A DNA stretch of 64,000 bases from Agrypnia vestita (GCA_016648135.1 JADDOH010002002.1:124001-188000); one strand, 5' to 3'; positions 1 through 11,300 are shown, counted from the first letter of the stretch. Translations and numbers: made by a program. The notes: generated by a model not told the origin, from the letters alone.

Positions 1-451
1 TGTAAAAAGTTAAGAGTAGGGTATCCACACTGACTATTATTATTTATAAATACAAATTATTGAAAATATGATGTATTCACAAATAGGAAATACTGAGTGC
101 AATAAATGAAAACAGGACGGTTGCGAATAATCTTCTGTTGTTATAATATCTTATGCCGACCGACTCCTAACTTGTTCCCAATGTATAGTACCCGCTGGCT
201 AGTAAAAGAGTGGTGGCATCTGGTGTTCCCGGTTTAAAAAGCTGCGCCCCATTGAATCATTTATACTCTGGAAATGTGGCCAGCCCTGATTAATACACAC
301 ACTGCAATATCTAAGCAATTAATTAATTTTATTATATAGTACTTTTGTCCTCATTTCGTTGCTAAACTGTTCATGTCGGCACAAGTTGTTCTAGTGAAAT
401 GAGTGGCTAATTTCTTTACATATTTGTATTTAAGTTCACAATTAATATACG
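1..451. other. no gene seen; AT-rich intergenic DNA
   Basis: Nothing recognisable: short open frames only, no repeat shared with the rest of the window that I can see. Confidence 0.5.
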
Positions 452-721
452 TGTGGCGAACCAGACCTGCCTGGACTTCTAGCCCCTCGAGCGTCCCAAA
501 CGGACCAATCGCGCTCGAGAAGCCGAGGCGCCCGCAAAGTAAGGCAACCATTCTCTCTCCGCCCGGCGCTCGCGACACCACGCAACACTGCATCTTGCGC
601 TTCGTACATTTTTGTACCCGCATTTTCCTAACATGTAAAGTTTGTGACATCAATAAACGGTCGAGTTAATTGTGAATACATTTTTCTATTCATCCTGTAT
701 CGCATCCCGCTCCGCCTTACA
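452..721 (+). mobile_element. possible short solo LTR
   Basis: A GC-richer block of about 270 bp begins TGTGG and ends TTACA, so it has TG...CA ends. An AATAAA signal lies at 652-657, about 65 bp before the end, as in a plus-sense LTR. The four bases on each side (TACG and TACA) differ at one position, so a target duplication is possible but imperfect. No TATA box is clear and no internal retroelement region follows. Short open frames on both strands here do not look like protein. It could instead be a host CpG-richer patch. Confidence 0.35.
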
Positions 722-1060
722 TACACATTCACGCACATTCACACGCCTTCAGCGTTGCACTCGACATGCATCAGACTGATTGTGCATTTCGGCAGAGGTG
801 CACAGTCACACTGATTCCTTCGCGAATACACACACACAGTAATATTCAATCATATCCGCCACACTGGTGATACAGATTTGATATATAATACCACACAACC
901 CATTTGCCAAACACACATAAAATACAATATAACATAACACTACCTTATAAAAACAATTCGCAGTGAAACACGACACTTCTCTGCTAGTGTAAATATAATA
1001 TAGGCAGTACGAATAAAGATTTTCTTTAAATAACAAATAAAAGTTAATGATTTATATATT
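722..1060. other. no gene seen
   Basis: CA-rich spacer followed by AT-rich DNA. Nothing recognisable. Confidence 0.5.
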
Positions 1061-1290
1061 TGGCCACATTGGATGAAGGCCTATTTTAACGACAGCCACT
1101 CCTCGCTAGCAAACGCCCGCATCCAGCTACTTCCTGCAAATCATCGGTCCAGCGAGCTGGGAGACGACTTATGCTTCCGCTAACAGTGGGGGGCCTCCAC
1201 TATAGAACTTGTTAGCTCAACGATTGTGCCCCACCCATTACCATTTCAGCTTTGTTACACGGCGGACTACTTATTCTATTCCTCAAGGTC
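1061..1290 (-). pseudogene. degenerate LINE reverse-transcriptase C-terminus (RTE/Jockey-like)
   Basis: Minus-strand reading gives RPPARWTDDLQEVAG and then, after a frame change, SWMRAFASEEW. These match the order of motifs at the C-terminal end of many insect non-LTR retrotransposon ORF2 proteins (GRP..RWTDD...VAG, then WMR.A..R.EW). Stops and at least one frameshift interrupt it, and there is no upstream catalytic domain. It is a dead 5'-truncated copy. Assignment to a clade is uncertain because only the tail is left. Confidence 0.65.
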
Positions 1291-1499
1291 ACGGCGAGTG
1301 TAATCGTGATCGCCTCTTTGGACGACCTCAACTTATGGATGAGATTTGTCTTGTCCATGTGTTAGCAACGCGAATTAGGAGTAAGAGAAACATTTAAAAG
1401 ACTGTGACATTACGTATTTAAAGACCTAGTCCTTCATTTATATTAAAAATAACCATCGTGTTAAAATTTTACAAAAATATTTTTTTTATTTACGATAGA

Positions 1500-1660
1500 A
1501 CAACAGGCCACGAAACCTAGTTACTGTAAAGAAAAACATCAGAAACACCCTGTCTTGAGAAAATCACATAGTTGTAGGTGACCTCACCGGGAATCGAACC
1601 AAGAACCTCCCTTATGAGAAGCCAGTATCATGTCCACTGAACGACGAGGGGCAAAAGAAA
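1500..1660 (-). repeat. tRNA-derived SINE, family A
   Basis: On the minus strand the copy starts with a box A-like region (CGT.G..CAGTGGACATGAT) and a box B (GGTTCGATTCCCGG). It then has a tRNA-unrelated body that ends near GGCCTGTTG, and an AT-rich tail. Other copies are at 2834-2960, 9043-9175, 29336-29500 and 31578-31750. Confidence 0.75.
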
Positions 1661-2720
1661 ATATTGCAATTTATATTTTGAGCGGATTATTAGATTAATT
1701 GAGAACTTTGGATTTGACCGTTATTATAACTAAGTTCATGCAACCGGTTCAAAGTCTATGTAGTATCTTTACGAAATATGTTAAATTCAATTTTATTATT
1801 AACTATTGAAATGTTAGATTTTTTTATTTCAAATCATGTTATGGCGTTTATATTAGAGATTTAGTAAAATTTTAAGTTGCCTTTCAGTACCAATCTAACA
1901 TACAAATAACATAGAATTAGAGATAGATAAATTAAAAATTGGAAAAAGTGTTAACAGCTAATTAAATATTATAAATAAACGATTCCTGTTCGCAAATAGT
2001 TATCTTTTAATTATTTTTTTCTTAATTAGTTATTAAACTCTTTTTTTTTCTATGTATTGTTTTGTCGTCTGAAATTCGAATTTTGATTTTTAGTATAATA
2101 TGCTTTATCCATTGGCCCCGAAATAATTCAATAAATAATAGTTTCATATAAAGTATTTCCATTTCATTAATTTAAATCATCGGTTAATTAACTGTTCCAT
2201 ATTTACTTTGATCGCAAAATCAAATTAACGACTTTTATCCCATTCATAAATCCTGTTTCCAAGGATTCTACTGACAAGTACCTGTATAAGTCGTACCCAC
2301 ACCTGTCGGAATGTATCAAGGTGTGTTGAGGAATTAATCTCGCGACACCTGATACTTATGTTTATGGGTAAGTACACATATGTATACACGCACTCCTTAT
2401 AATCGTGTATGTAACACGTTTGCTAGCCAGAAACTAAAAAAGCGCGTTCCTTAAAGTCATATAATCATAGATTAAATCGTATACTGATATTAAAACAATT
2501 TCAGTTAGCTTTTAATTTTCATATAAATAAATCTTAAGAATTAATCAAGGAATGTATGGATAGTACCTATATTTACGATGCTAATCTAGAGTAGTCGGCG
2601 CATATATTTTTAAGACATTTTTACATTTACGATATTTTTATTTGCGACATTTTTACCCATTGACATTATTCAGATGCTAGTTTTTTAATGTAAAATTGTA
2701 CATTCACCATTGTCTTCACG
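1661..2720. other. no gene seen; AT-rich, possible regulatory patch at 2.3 kb
   Basis: Mostly very AT-rich DNA. At 2298-2352 there is a cluster of CACCT/AGGTG sites (CACACCT, AGGTGTG, GACACCT), described as a finding. Confidence 0.4.
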
Positions 2721-2724
2721 CTTG

Positions 2725-3004
2725 TTGGTTTCGTGGTCCACTAGTGGATCCAAGAGTGATCGGTGGTTTGAGTCCCGTTTTAGGTCCAGCAATTTAGTCG
2801 TATTTTCACACCACAAGCATTTAGCTTATTTGAACCGAGGGTTCAAGGTTCGATCCCGGTGAGGTTACAATTAATCTATGTGATTTACTCAAGCCTTAGT
2901 GTTTTGTGATGTGTTTCGCTTCTGTAATTGGACCTTTTGGCCTGTTGAATCGTAAATACATAAAAATGCGACACGTATTCCGTGTTCGCATCTCGATTTT
3001 AAAA
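2725..3004 (+). repeat. SINE family B, interrupted by a family A SINE
   Basis: The left part (2725-2833) and right part (2961-3004) match the SINE at 53548-53735. Shared blocks are CACAAGC.T.TAG.TTA and a right end reading ATGCGACA.GTA.TCCGTGTTCGCATCTC. The family A SINE sits between the two halves. The left part has a tRNA-like head with weak box A and B. Confidence 0.6.
2834..2960 (+). repeat. 5'-truncated SINE family A nested in SINE B
   Basis: Starts at ACCGAGGGTTC, includes box B (GGTTCGATCCCGG), and runs through the family A body to GGCCTGTTGAATCG. The box A half is missing, so this copy lacks half of its internal promoter. Confidence 0.7.
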
Positions 3005-3235
3005 AAAGTTTTATAAATCAAAAAGAATTCACAACATTTTTATTGAAATGTTACTGCATTTTTTCCACACAGGATAATCATTAACTAAGTTAAATTATAG
3101 ATGCGACGCTATCTATAAACTATTTCATGGGAATGACAAATTTTCAAGCATAGATGGTGATAACGTAGTTGTATCAAATATGTAAAATGGGGTATATAAA
3201 TAACATACATACACAAATTTCAAAAATTGTTTGTG

Positions 3236-3372
3236 GGAATCGGTGAACATTACATTGGGTTATGTGAGAACTTAAGCCAAATCGTAAGCCCTGTAGGGAC
3301 CCAATAAGGTATTACATACATGCTCTCCCATATAAATAACTTCATCTCCGTGAGACATCTGTGATTTGTTTC
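3236..3372 (-). repeat. dispersed repeat family D, partial copy
   Basis: Minus strand reads from AGATGTCTCACGGAGATGAA through a GGGCTTACGA-like block to AACATTCACC..., the same order as in the copies at 36.8, 39.1, 44.0 and 63.0 kb. Confidence 0.6.
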
Positions 3373-3657
3373 AAACAAATTATTAATTAAACAACTTAAA
3401 AATAAAAAAAATCAAGAATTCAAATACGTCAGTATTCTTCGTGGTTTGCATCGATAAAATGTAGGCAAAGGGAATGAGGTTATGATATATCTAAAATATA
3501 TAATTTTGTATGGTGTTTTCGTTATTTTGTTGTTGCGACACTTTCAATTTTCTTTTTTAAGGTCTCTTTTTCCAATATCATCGCCGTGGATCGGAGTTAA
3601 CATTTCCTCATCAAAGCTACCTTCAATCACGTGCTTCCGCCTTCATCTGACCCACTT

Positions 3658-4150
3658 CTAAGAGTTCCCTGTTCTGTTCTGTTCCTGTTCTGCTCCACTT
3701 GATAACGTCGACGTGTCGTTGAATAGCCCAGTACTCGTTTTCTCATATGGTCTCCAATCTTGCAACCCAATTTTTGGGGCATTCTTTTTTAATATATGTT
3801 CATTATCATCACCTTTCATCCCCTTGTCCTGGTAGGATCGGGGCCCGAAAACTCGACAAGGTCCTTCCGTATTCCCCTGACTTCTGCTGCTTCCGTATGA
3901 GTTAATTATTGTTGTTTCTCGCAGCTTAATCTGAGGGGATCCACTGGTCGTCTTCCTTCCGGGGTTGCCATGAGAATTCTTCTTGGTATTCGTTACTCTG
4001 ATATTATTAGCACATGTCCAAGCCACCTCATTTGTGATTTTTCTATGTAGGAGTAGGGGCTCCATGCTGAGTATGTGTCTCATGATGGCACTTCTCACTC
4101 TGTCAATCAGTGTGACTCCCACTACCCCCCTTAGAAAACTCATCTCAGAA
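3658..4150 (-). pseudogene. LINE reverse-transcriptase C-terminal fragment with frameshift
   Basis: The minus frame opens with FLRGVVGVTLIDRVRSAIM and then SMEPLLLH, which matches the region after the catalytic domain in RTE-like LINE proteins (RVRSSEIR...EPLLLRIERSQL). Shortly after, homology moves to another frame, which reads ILMATPEGRRPVDPLRL (the usual form is ...ATP.GRRPVGRPRLRW). The long open frame of 161 codons is therefore partly out of the ancestral frame and is not a gene. There is no upstream YxDD domain. It is a dead fragment of a different LINE from the one at 45.9 kb. Confidence 0.65.
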
Positions 4151-4159
4151 TCTAGTTAA

Positions 4160-4638
4160 CCTCATAACATCTCTTTAGACATGTTACACTGTGCTAACTC
4201 CTCTTGTTTTTAAGATTTGTGGCAAGTAAATCATTATATGTTCAATAATTATTAATTTAAATTCTTGAAATTAGATTATTATAGGATTCTAATTGAACTC
4301 GCCAATAATATACTAGTAAGAGAAGGAAGTACTGACAAACATCTATCCAACCTATGCATAACAAATCTATCTATCTATTTTACATGTTTAATTTTTATGA
4401 ATAGAAAATTCTTTAGCACAAACATTATCTGAAATCAAACTGCTCAACGGGGCCCGAAAATATTTTTAGCAATTTACTCTAAAAAATTTATTGTTTCATC
4501 GTAGTTTCACTTAGAGTGTGAGATAAAGCGACTTATCCAAATTTCTAAAGGAAGTGAACATTTGCTCAGTATACGAGTGTAAGAGCGGAGATAAACATAT
4601 AATTGCAAATTAATGACCTATATCGCTATCAAAAATAA
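4160..4638. other. no gene seen
   Basis: AT-rich DNA with nothing recognisable. Confidence 0.5.
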
Positions 4639-5392
4639 AAAACCAACCCATAAAAAAAAAGTTTTTATTACACTCCCTTTCTCATTTAATCAGGTTTCGT
4701 GCCTACTGCACGCGTCGGGTTCATTATTCATTTGTAATGATTACAATTTGAAAAAACCATTAAAATTTCTAAAAATCCAAAATTATACTATAATTATGAA
4801 TTTTTTTAAACGAAAATTTGTTAGATCGTTGCCACGAGTCTGCCTGCCAAGTTTCAGCTCGATTGGATCGAGGGAAAAGGAAATTAAAAATCGATCCAAA
4901 GTTTTTTCGGCAGACAACAAACCGCAGACGTTACGAGTTAAAAGAAAGGGAGTAATTGAAAAAGCAGTGAAGCACCGCATACTGAAGTTTTGGTGAAAAA
5001 ATAATATTCTTTCCCCAATTCGAATTCAGAACAAAAATGGGCACCCAAAATGCAAAATCGTCTCTCACAGAATATAAAATAACCAATTTAGATCCTAAAT
5101 ATATCCGATTTTTAACTCGTAGCGTCTGCTTGCTTGACGCAAAAACTTAGGATCGATTTTTTAACCCTTTTCCCGTGATCCAATTTAGCTAAAACTTTGC
5201 AGACATACTCGTGGCAACGATAAAAATGATCTAACAAATTTTCGTTAAAAAAATAACAATTTTGCATTTTTCTAATTTTTAATGATTTTTTCATACAACT
5301 GAGTAATGACTCCGACGCGTGCTGTTGACACGAAACCTGATTAAATAAGAAAGGGAGTATAATAAAAACTTGGTTTTTATAGGTTAGTTTTT
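4639..5392. mobile_element. foldback element: two head-to-head copies of one repeat
   Basis: The left half (4639-about 4957, minus) and right half (about 5112-5392, plus) are long imperfect inverted repeats of one another, with about 155 bp between them. Outer ends read A.CCAACCCATAAA then ACTCCCTTTCT. Inner parts share the CCCTTTTCCCGTGATCCAAT block and a block reading AGACTCGTGGCAACGAT. Each half is a copy of the repeat found singly at 16557-17240, 48238-48833 and 52651-52974. The open frames here (127, 65 and 60 codons) mirror one another across the palindrome and are not genes. Confidence 0.75.
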
Positions 5393-5394
5393 TT

Positions 5395-5845
5395 TAATAA
5401 TCGGTAAGTATCAAGGTAATGTGAACACAATAGCACGGACCGACGGTATTTTAACGTACTCTTCCGGTTCTCGGGCCTAGCAATTGCCCCGCTGGTTTCA
5501 ATCGTTGATTGGACTCCTGCGTCATCTCTGCGGGATAATATATATATCTTGATTGATTGATGAAATCGGCTGCAATGAATTCTTAATTTATTAAAATAAT
5601 TTGGCTTTCAAAATGTACATCAATCCTCACCCTGGGAGACCGGCACGATAGTGGGTTTTTTTTTCATAGAACATTGCACGGATGCATCTCCAATTATTAA
5701 ATATAGCACCACGTATTAGGTATCTAAAATAAAACAGATTCATACTACACGTACCATGAAAGTAATTAACATTAAATATTAATAATTTATTCATTTGAAT
5801 CTTCGATGAACGATTTATAACTTTGTGGTGACATATTTAATAATT
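5395..5845. other. no gene seen; moderately GC-rich patch
   Basis: A GC-richer patch at about 5435-5535 is followed by a TGATTGAT motif and then AT-rich DNA. It might be host noncoding sequence; nothing firm. Confidence 0.3.
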
Positions 5846-6049
5846 AAATAAAACACGACTTGGTATACACCACTAAATATTTATTTTCTTTAACTTTAAC
5901 TACTAGTTAACTGTAAAATGATCATTTAATTTTAGTATACATTGTATCCTAAGGAAGGGAACTTCGTTCCCGAAACTTGTAGAGGTGTTTATTCATATTG
6001 AATAATAAAAATAAATATTTAGTGGAGTATACCAAGTCGTATTTTATTT
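5846..6049 (+). repeat. inverted repeat around a CTAAGGA-hairpin-GAAAC cassette
   Basis: Arms at 5846-5886 and 6008-6049 are near-perfect inverted repeats (AATAAAACACGACTTGGTAT and complement). Between them a perfect 6-bp stem GGGAAC/GTTCCC with loop TTC (5957-5971) is followed at once by GAAAC and preceded by CTAAGGA plus one base. This matches the architecture at 9733-9854. Confidence 0.7.
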
Positions 6050-6060
6050 AAATATTAACT

Positions 6061-6253
6061 GGCAGAAATTTGAAAAATATTTTTGGGAGGTTTTTGTCAT
6101 TTTATTTGACTTGTATTACATTAAAAGAATTTTTAATATTCCATATAAGTTACACAGTACTGATAGTTCAACATTTTACAGAAAATAAGTCAGAAATATT
6201 TAAAAAAGATACAAACTTTGATGTCGCTTGTATTCGTAACTGTCGACATTTTA
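6061..6253 (+). repeat. dispersed repeat family G
   Basis: Shares a long block with 42674-42900 (GCAGAAATT, then ACTTGTATTA, then AAAATAAGTCA.A.ATATTT, then ACAAACTTTGAT). The 62-codon open frame here is part of the repeat. Confidence 0.6.
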
Positions 6254-8184
6254 CCTGAAGTATAAAAAATCATTTCTTTCCAAAATTGAATAGAGAAGCT
6301 ACCCCAAAGATTTTCCTACTTTTAACGAGATATCCTGTTTTTTTATAAATATAGTAATTCTTCAATGAAATATTATTTGTACGAGGTCAACAAAATCTTG
6401 TGAAGCTGAATAAATTCCGCCGAAATTGCGTTTCAATAAGTTACAAAAGATTCGTGTGGGAATTTTTACGTTTATATCACAATCACAGGTTGCTTGTCGA
6501 CACAATATCTTTGTCAGATGCGGTACGAGGAAGAGTACAATTCCCAGCATCCCAAACCTTGTACCGAGATCGGAGAAAGATTGCGCAGCATCCATCACCT
6601 CTGGGCTCTATAATAATAGGTACGGTAATGGCGGTCACCCATTACACAACCCACGGCTGGGGTGACCAACTGACTCACGTTCAGGACAATTTATGTTTAC
6701 GTTTACCCATACAAGAGACTCCATGTTTTTTAAAAAATTTTCCATTTCACCTTTCATCATCTGTGTTCGATCGTAGATGGATGGTTGTGAATCTGAACAA
6801 TAGGTCTTGCATCACAACTGCATTCAGAAACGTAACCTACATTCCACTTAAGGCAAGGTTTTATTTTATATAGCTACTGTGTGAGATAGGAAATAGATAG
6901 GAGAATGCATCAATATGGAAATGAGGATGTAATCTGTCTGGACGTAAACTATAATAAAGCAAGCAAAAGCACCATATGGTGGTCTTCCAACAGGGCGATG
7001 CTAAATACTTTTTATTTTTTCGGACTATGGTATCAAAATATACTCTTTAACAACCAAAACTAATTTGATCACGGATTATTAATGCTAAAAGCCAAACCTG
7101 CGTTCATATTTTGCTACCTTCCTTTCCTCTTCTCTAGCACAGAATGAAATATGATATGTCGCACTCGTAAAACACCGCCACAAAGTCAGAAATCATGATA
7201 GTGTAAGACTTCCATATCCATAGCTAGTACTATTCGTAAGTTATACAAATTATTGCTGTATTGCAATATCCGATATTTTCAAAATGTCTAGAACAGTGCC
7301 ACATTTTAAATGTGGTTATAAATCATGTATTGAAAAACCATGTATCATGTAAACACCATCCAGGTGGTTTGATTCAGTTATGTTTTAATTAATGTTGAGA
7401 CAAAAAAATTAAAGAAGTTGATAATTTACTCAAAACGTCACATTATTGATTGTGGAAAACTCATTATAAGGGTGCAATGTATTGCGAGTATGTTTATAGC
7501 GTTTTTTTTATTTTATTTTTCCTCAAAATCTTCTCGAGCACTTCACAATATTATTGCAAATACTATTGCTAGTTCCAAATACCAAAAATTAAAACAGGAT
7601 ACAACGCATACGCTTCTATCTTTATTAAGATACGAAATTTGGTCGGTCCATAATGCCTAAATAATCGAAACAACACAGCTAAGATAATTACGATCGACGC
7701 ATGGGTTTGAAGAACCAGCGAAGAAGGCAATTAAAGAGTTGGTCTAAGGCCCTCAGTTGGGCAGCATTACCAAAATGCACATGTATTGAACATGAAGTAT
7801 GAATGAAATAGACAAGTACAGCGGAGACCAGATCAAAAATAATAATTTTGTTAATAATTGATCAGGCAGTAACTTTGTGGTGCAATACGTTTATTTTAAT
7901 TAAAATATTACACTAAATTTTGCTTTGTTACAAGAATAAAGGAACATCGCCGTTGTTTAAGGAATAATAACTTCTCGGAATTTTCAAACCACAAAATTAA
8001 TATCCACCATTTATTCGATAATCATCCCACTCGGATCTTCATAAAGTATTGATAATGAACAAGCCACCAGATGACTCCGATCCTTAATAGTTTTCCCTAA
8101 AGACCAAAAGAATCCTCCCCACTGCGCGACCCGCTTTTATACTCGAGTAAGTTGAAAAATTTCTATATTTAGGTTAGTTATTAA
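6254..8184. other. no recognised gene; includes a 157-codon orphan frame
   Basis: Mostly AT-rich DNA. A plus frame at 6400-6873 (157 codons) overlaps a GC-richer patch at 6520-6680; its product resembles nothing I know, and a second frame is open in the same patch. I do not call it a gene. Confidence 0.3.
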
Positions 8185-8230
8185 TAACACCTGATGATGA
8201 GAGGAACTGCTCTTCTCGAAACTATACTAA
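8185..8230 (+). repeat. CTGATGA-hairpin-GAAAC cassette
   Basis: CTGATGA at 8191-8197, one base, a GAGAG...CTC stem-loop at 8199-8217, then GAAAC at 8218-8222. See the finding on this motif. Confidence 0.6.
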
Positions 8231-9040
8231 AAAATAGTTTAAATTAAAATAATAATTATTAATTAAAAATTCTGTACGCTTCATGTTCATCAGATAATGC
8301 TCAAATATTTCGTTCATAAATATTCGTTTTAAATTATTTTTTATTTTAATTTATTCAAATTGGAGCAAACATTTACAAAAAAATTATTAAATAGTTGAAA
8401 AATAACTGCTCCATACGTCAATTAATAGGTTACAATAATGTCTACATAATTTGTAATATAGTGTTTAGTGTGTACATGTCTTTGTGTGTTCGTGTGTGTG
8501 TATGTATGTGTTTACGTGTGTTTACGTGTGCGTTTTACGTTGGTTTTAAGCCTATGAGTCTATCGGAATATTTATTATAAATTACACATCGATTGGCACA
8601 GTCCCGTTTCTTTAAAATTTCTGGTTTCCCTACTCTCGGCGGCATCTTCGCTTGGCGAGGCGAGAATTGCATAACCGCCGGAGAGAGGCATCCTTGTACA
8701 AGGAAACTGGTATTGTTGGGGTCTAGGCCGTGCAGCCCGTGCCATCGTAAACTTGAACTTCATTCCAGTTTGTTGTATTGTTCAACAAATGATGCGCGTC
8801 AGTACTTCTTGTATGCGCTTGTAATTTGAGCTTCTACAATAATATATTTATTATTACAGAAACTAATATACACACTGTATTAGTTCATGACATGTTTTGT
8901 ATAATACGGAATGGTTGTTCGAAGTCTTAGCGCTGACTTATTTTTTAGTATATCTTTTTAGTTTTAATAAAGTGAAGTTTTGATTAGTTGAAAATAAAGA
9001 TTAATTAGGATAAATGCAATTAAAATTTAAAAAAAAAATT
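8231..9040. other. no gene seen; TG-rich tract and GC-rich patch
   Basis: A degenerate (TG)n/ACGTGTGTTT tract lies at 8461-8540. A GC-rich patch at 8595-8770 carries open frames on both strands that overlap each other and match nothing I know. The rest is AT-rich. Confidence 0.35.
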
Positions 9041-9042
9041 GT

Positions 9043-9175
9043 CGGCCCTCTTAGCCCAGTGGGTATTGAATTGGCTTCTCACACCGAGGATTCCGGGTTC
9101 GATTCCCGGTGATGATGTGATTTTCTTCTGCAATTGGGATTCTCAGCCTGTTGAAGCGTAAAAAAATATAGGTAT
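9043..9175 (+). repeat. tRNA-derived SINE, family A
   Basis: Head CCCTCTTAGCCCAGTGGG (box A-like), box B GGGTTCGATTCCCGG, then a shortened body ending CAGCCTGTTGAAGCGTAAA. It lacks most of the central body seen at 29336. Confidence 0.8.
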
Positions 9176-9202
9176 GGGAAAATTAGGTAAATGTAATAAT
9201 TC

Positions 9203-9365
9203 TATATAGAGTGGCCCAGGGATTATGACCTGTATGAGCTGGCTTAAGTGATCAATCACATATAAGCATTTATTAATTATTTTCATAAGCCCCGGCCCAC
9301 CCTATACAGACTTCCATACATGTCTCCCGTAAAAATAGCCTCTATAATTTATCTCAATTAATATG
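9203..9365 (+). repeat. dispersed repeat family D, degenerate copy
   Basis: Contains GATTATGACCTGTATGAGCT followed by GGCTTAAGTGATCA, the core of family D. Confidence 0.5.
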
Positions 9366-9488
9366 TATCCCATTGCGGACAAAATCTATTATGTTCTCAG
9401 AATATATATATAAAAATATTGTTAAAAATAAATAGCACTGTAGGCTAGATATAAGGTTTCGACTATCTGATCCAAAGTTTATGAAATG

Positions 9489-9854
9489 GAATTCGAATTA
9501 ATGAAAGTCAATTATAAATAAAATATTTTTAACTTCTTCTTCAAATGTAGCAAATTTATTTTGTGGTAACATAATTATAATTGTTATAAATTTACTTTGT
9601 TTAAACCACTTATTTATTGAATTCGAATTAATGAATACTCAATTATAAATAAAATATTTTTAACTTCTTCTTCAAATGTAGCAAATTTATTTTGTGGTAA
9701 CATAATTATAATTGTTATAAATTTACTTTGTTTAAACCACTTATTTATTGAAAAAAATCAAAATTTATTTTTAATCAAAATTATTTTTGTTTTCCCGACG
9801 AAGAAGCCATTGGCTTCGAAACATCTTGATTTTTTTCAATAAATAAGTGGTTTA
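9489..9854 (+). repeat. 130-bp tandem duplication joined to an inverted hairpin repeat
   Basis: Units 9489-9618 and 9619-9750 are almost identical. The second unit's right end (9733-9761) is repeated in inverse at 9826-9854, a 29-bp arm. Between the arms is CCGACGA plus A, a perfect 6-bp stem GAAGCC/GGCTTC (9803-9817), then GAAAC at 9818-9822. Direct duplication plus an inverted end resembles the terminal layouts of Penelope-like elements. Confidence 0.75.
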
Positions 9855-11100
9855 AAAAAAGTTAATTTATAACAATTAAAATATTTTTATTTTTTTTAGT
9901 TCAAGAAGTATCTTCCATCTAGACCGCACTTATGTTAACAAATCAAATTCGCTTGTTTGCACATACCTTTTCATTTCATTAAAGTCATACGTTTTTTTTT
10001 ATCTATTGAAGTCTCTTTATTGTACTGAGTATTTCTGCAAACGACATGTGTCACTTTTTCCAATTGTATTCGGTTTTGCAAATATATAATATATGAACCT
10101 AAAAATGAACTCTGGCATTTCTTTGTCTATTCGTATATCAATAATACTCTTTTCAGATATTAAGTTTCTTTTTTTGCATCATCTAAATTTATTTCTACTT
10201 ATGATTAGGTATTTAATTAATAATATCAATTAAAGTTTAATAGAGGTAGGTCCTAAAAAATAAAATTAATTTATAAAGTTCAAATTTGAAATGATTGTAT
10301 AAGTTAGGTACCGGTTTCGAGTATTCGTATGTTTTTAGATATATTATTTATTGTAGTTTTCTATGTGAATCTCGTCTAATCCATTTTATTTATTTTTGAC
10401 CTGTATTTCAATATTGTAAAAGCACAATAAGATGTGGTTTTATTAAAAATTAATTAAAAATGTTGAGGTTTCAGTGCATAAATATAGTATTAAAAACTTA
10501 TAAGCAGCAATCGGCATAAATAAAGCAACGTAATAACATAAAGCAAACCATTAAAATGAATTAAACATACATTTTATTTTAAATATACGATGCAGTAACA
10601 TTGTGGTTAGATATTTTAATAAATTTATAAAAGTTGCTTTGTATTAAACCACATGAGTTTAATATTAAACCAGCCGGTTTCGGTTTGCTTCATCAAGATA
10701 ATTAAAACTGAACATAGATATTATAAAATAATTTTCTTTTGTCGGAAAAAATCTATTTTAAAAAATTATATTATTTTTAAACTAGATGCCTTTGAGATAT
10801 GGATCTATTAAGGTCTTCGAAAACTAAACTGGATTGATGACCATGTGACTAACAATTTGAACGTGAAATAAAGAATACTTTTTTCAATTAAATTCCGGAA
10901 CTACTGATATCAAATCCTTAACCTCAGTATTCAAAGAAGTTAGCAGAAGAGACCTTGAAAGGCTTTACAATCTAATTTCGTCCAATTATTCAAAAGTGTA
11001 GCAAATAAAATAATGATCGATAGTAAAGAAGTATAAATGCTGCAAGGCAAGTTTTTCTATACAAGATATTATATTAATATTTACCTTCAGAGACACATTA
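9855..11100. other. no gene seen; one degenerate hairpin cassette
   Basis: AT-rich. Minus strand at 10677-10696 reads TTGATGA...GAAAC, a degenerate relative of the hairpin cassette, flanked by GTGGTT/AACCAC sequences. Confidence 0.4.
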
Positions 11101-11104
11101 ATAT

Positions 11105-11300
11105 TTAATAACCAAATTAATTAATCAATTAGAAAGACATACAGAAAAATCTAATTCACGAAAAAATATAAGGTTACTACTGGGATTCGAACCCAGGTCA
11201 CCTCCTTTCCGGGGCCGGTGCTCTGACCACTAAGCTATAGCAACCCTCTATGTTTTCGCGAATATATCGACCTTATATGTAGTTCTTATTTTTATTAATT
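11105..11300 (-). repeat. tRNA-derived SINE, family C
   Basis: On the minus strand an AT-rich leader (about 50 bp) precedes a tRNA-like head with box A TAGCTTAGTGGTCAGAGC and box B GGGTTCGAATCCCAG, then a body ending with AATTGATTAATT.... The head can form a 7-bp acceptor-like stem (GTTGCTA/TAGTAAC). The leader and body continue beyond both ends of the tRNA part, so it is a SINE, not a tRNA gene. Confidence 0.75.

Noticed and set aside
4613..4996. 127-codon plus frame
   Set aside because: It lies in one arm of a foldback element and is mirrored by frames in the other arm.
11150..11245. tRNA gene with box A, box B and a 7-bp acceptor-like stem
   Set aside because: The anticodon arm does not pair well, and the same leader, head and body recur at 30755 and 11448, so it is a SINE.
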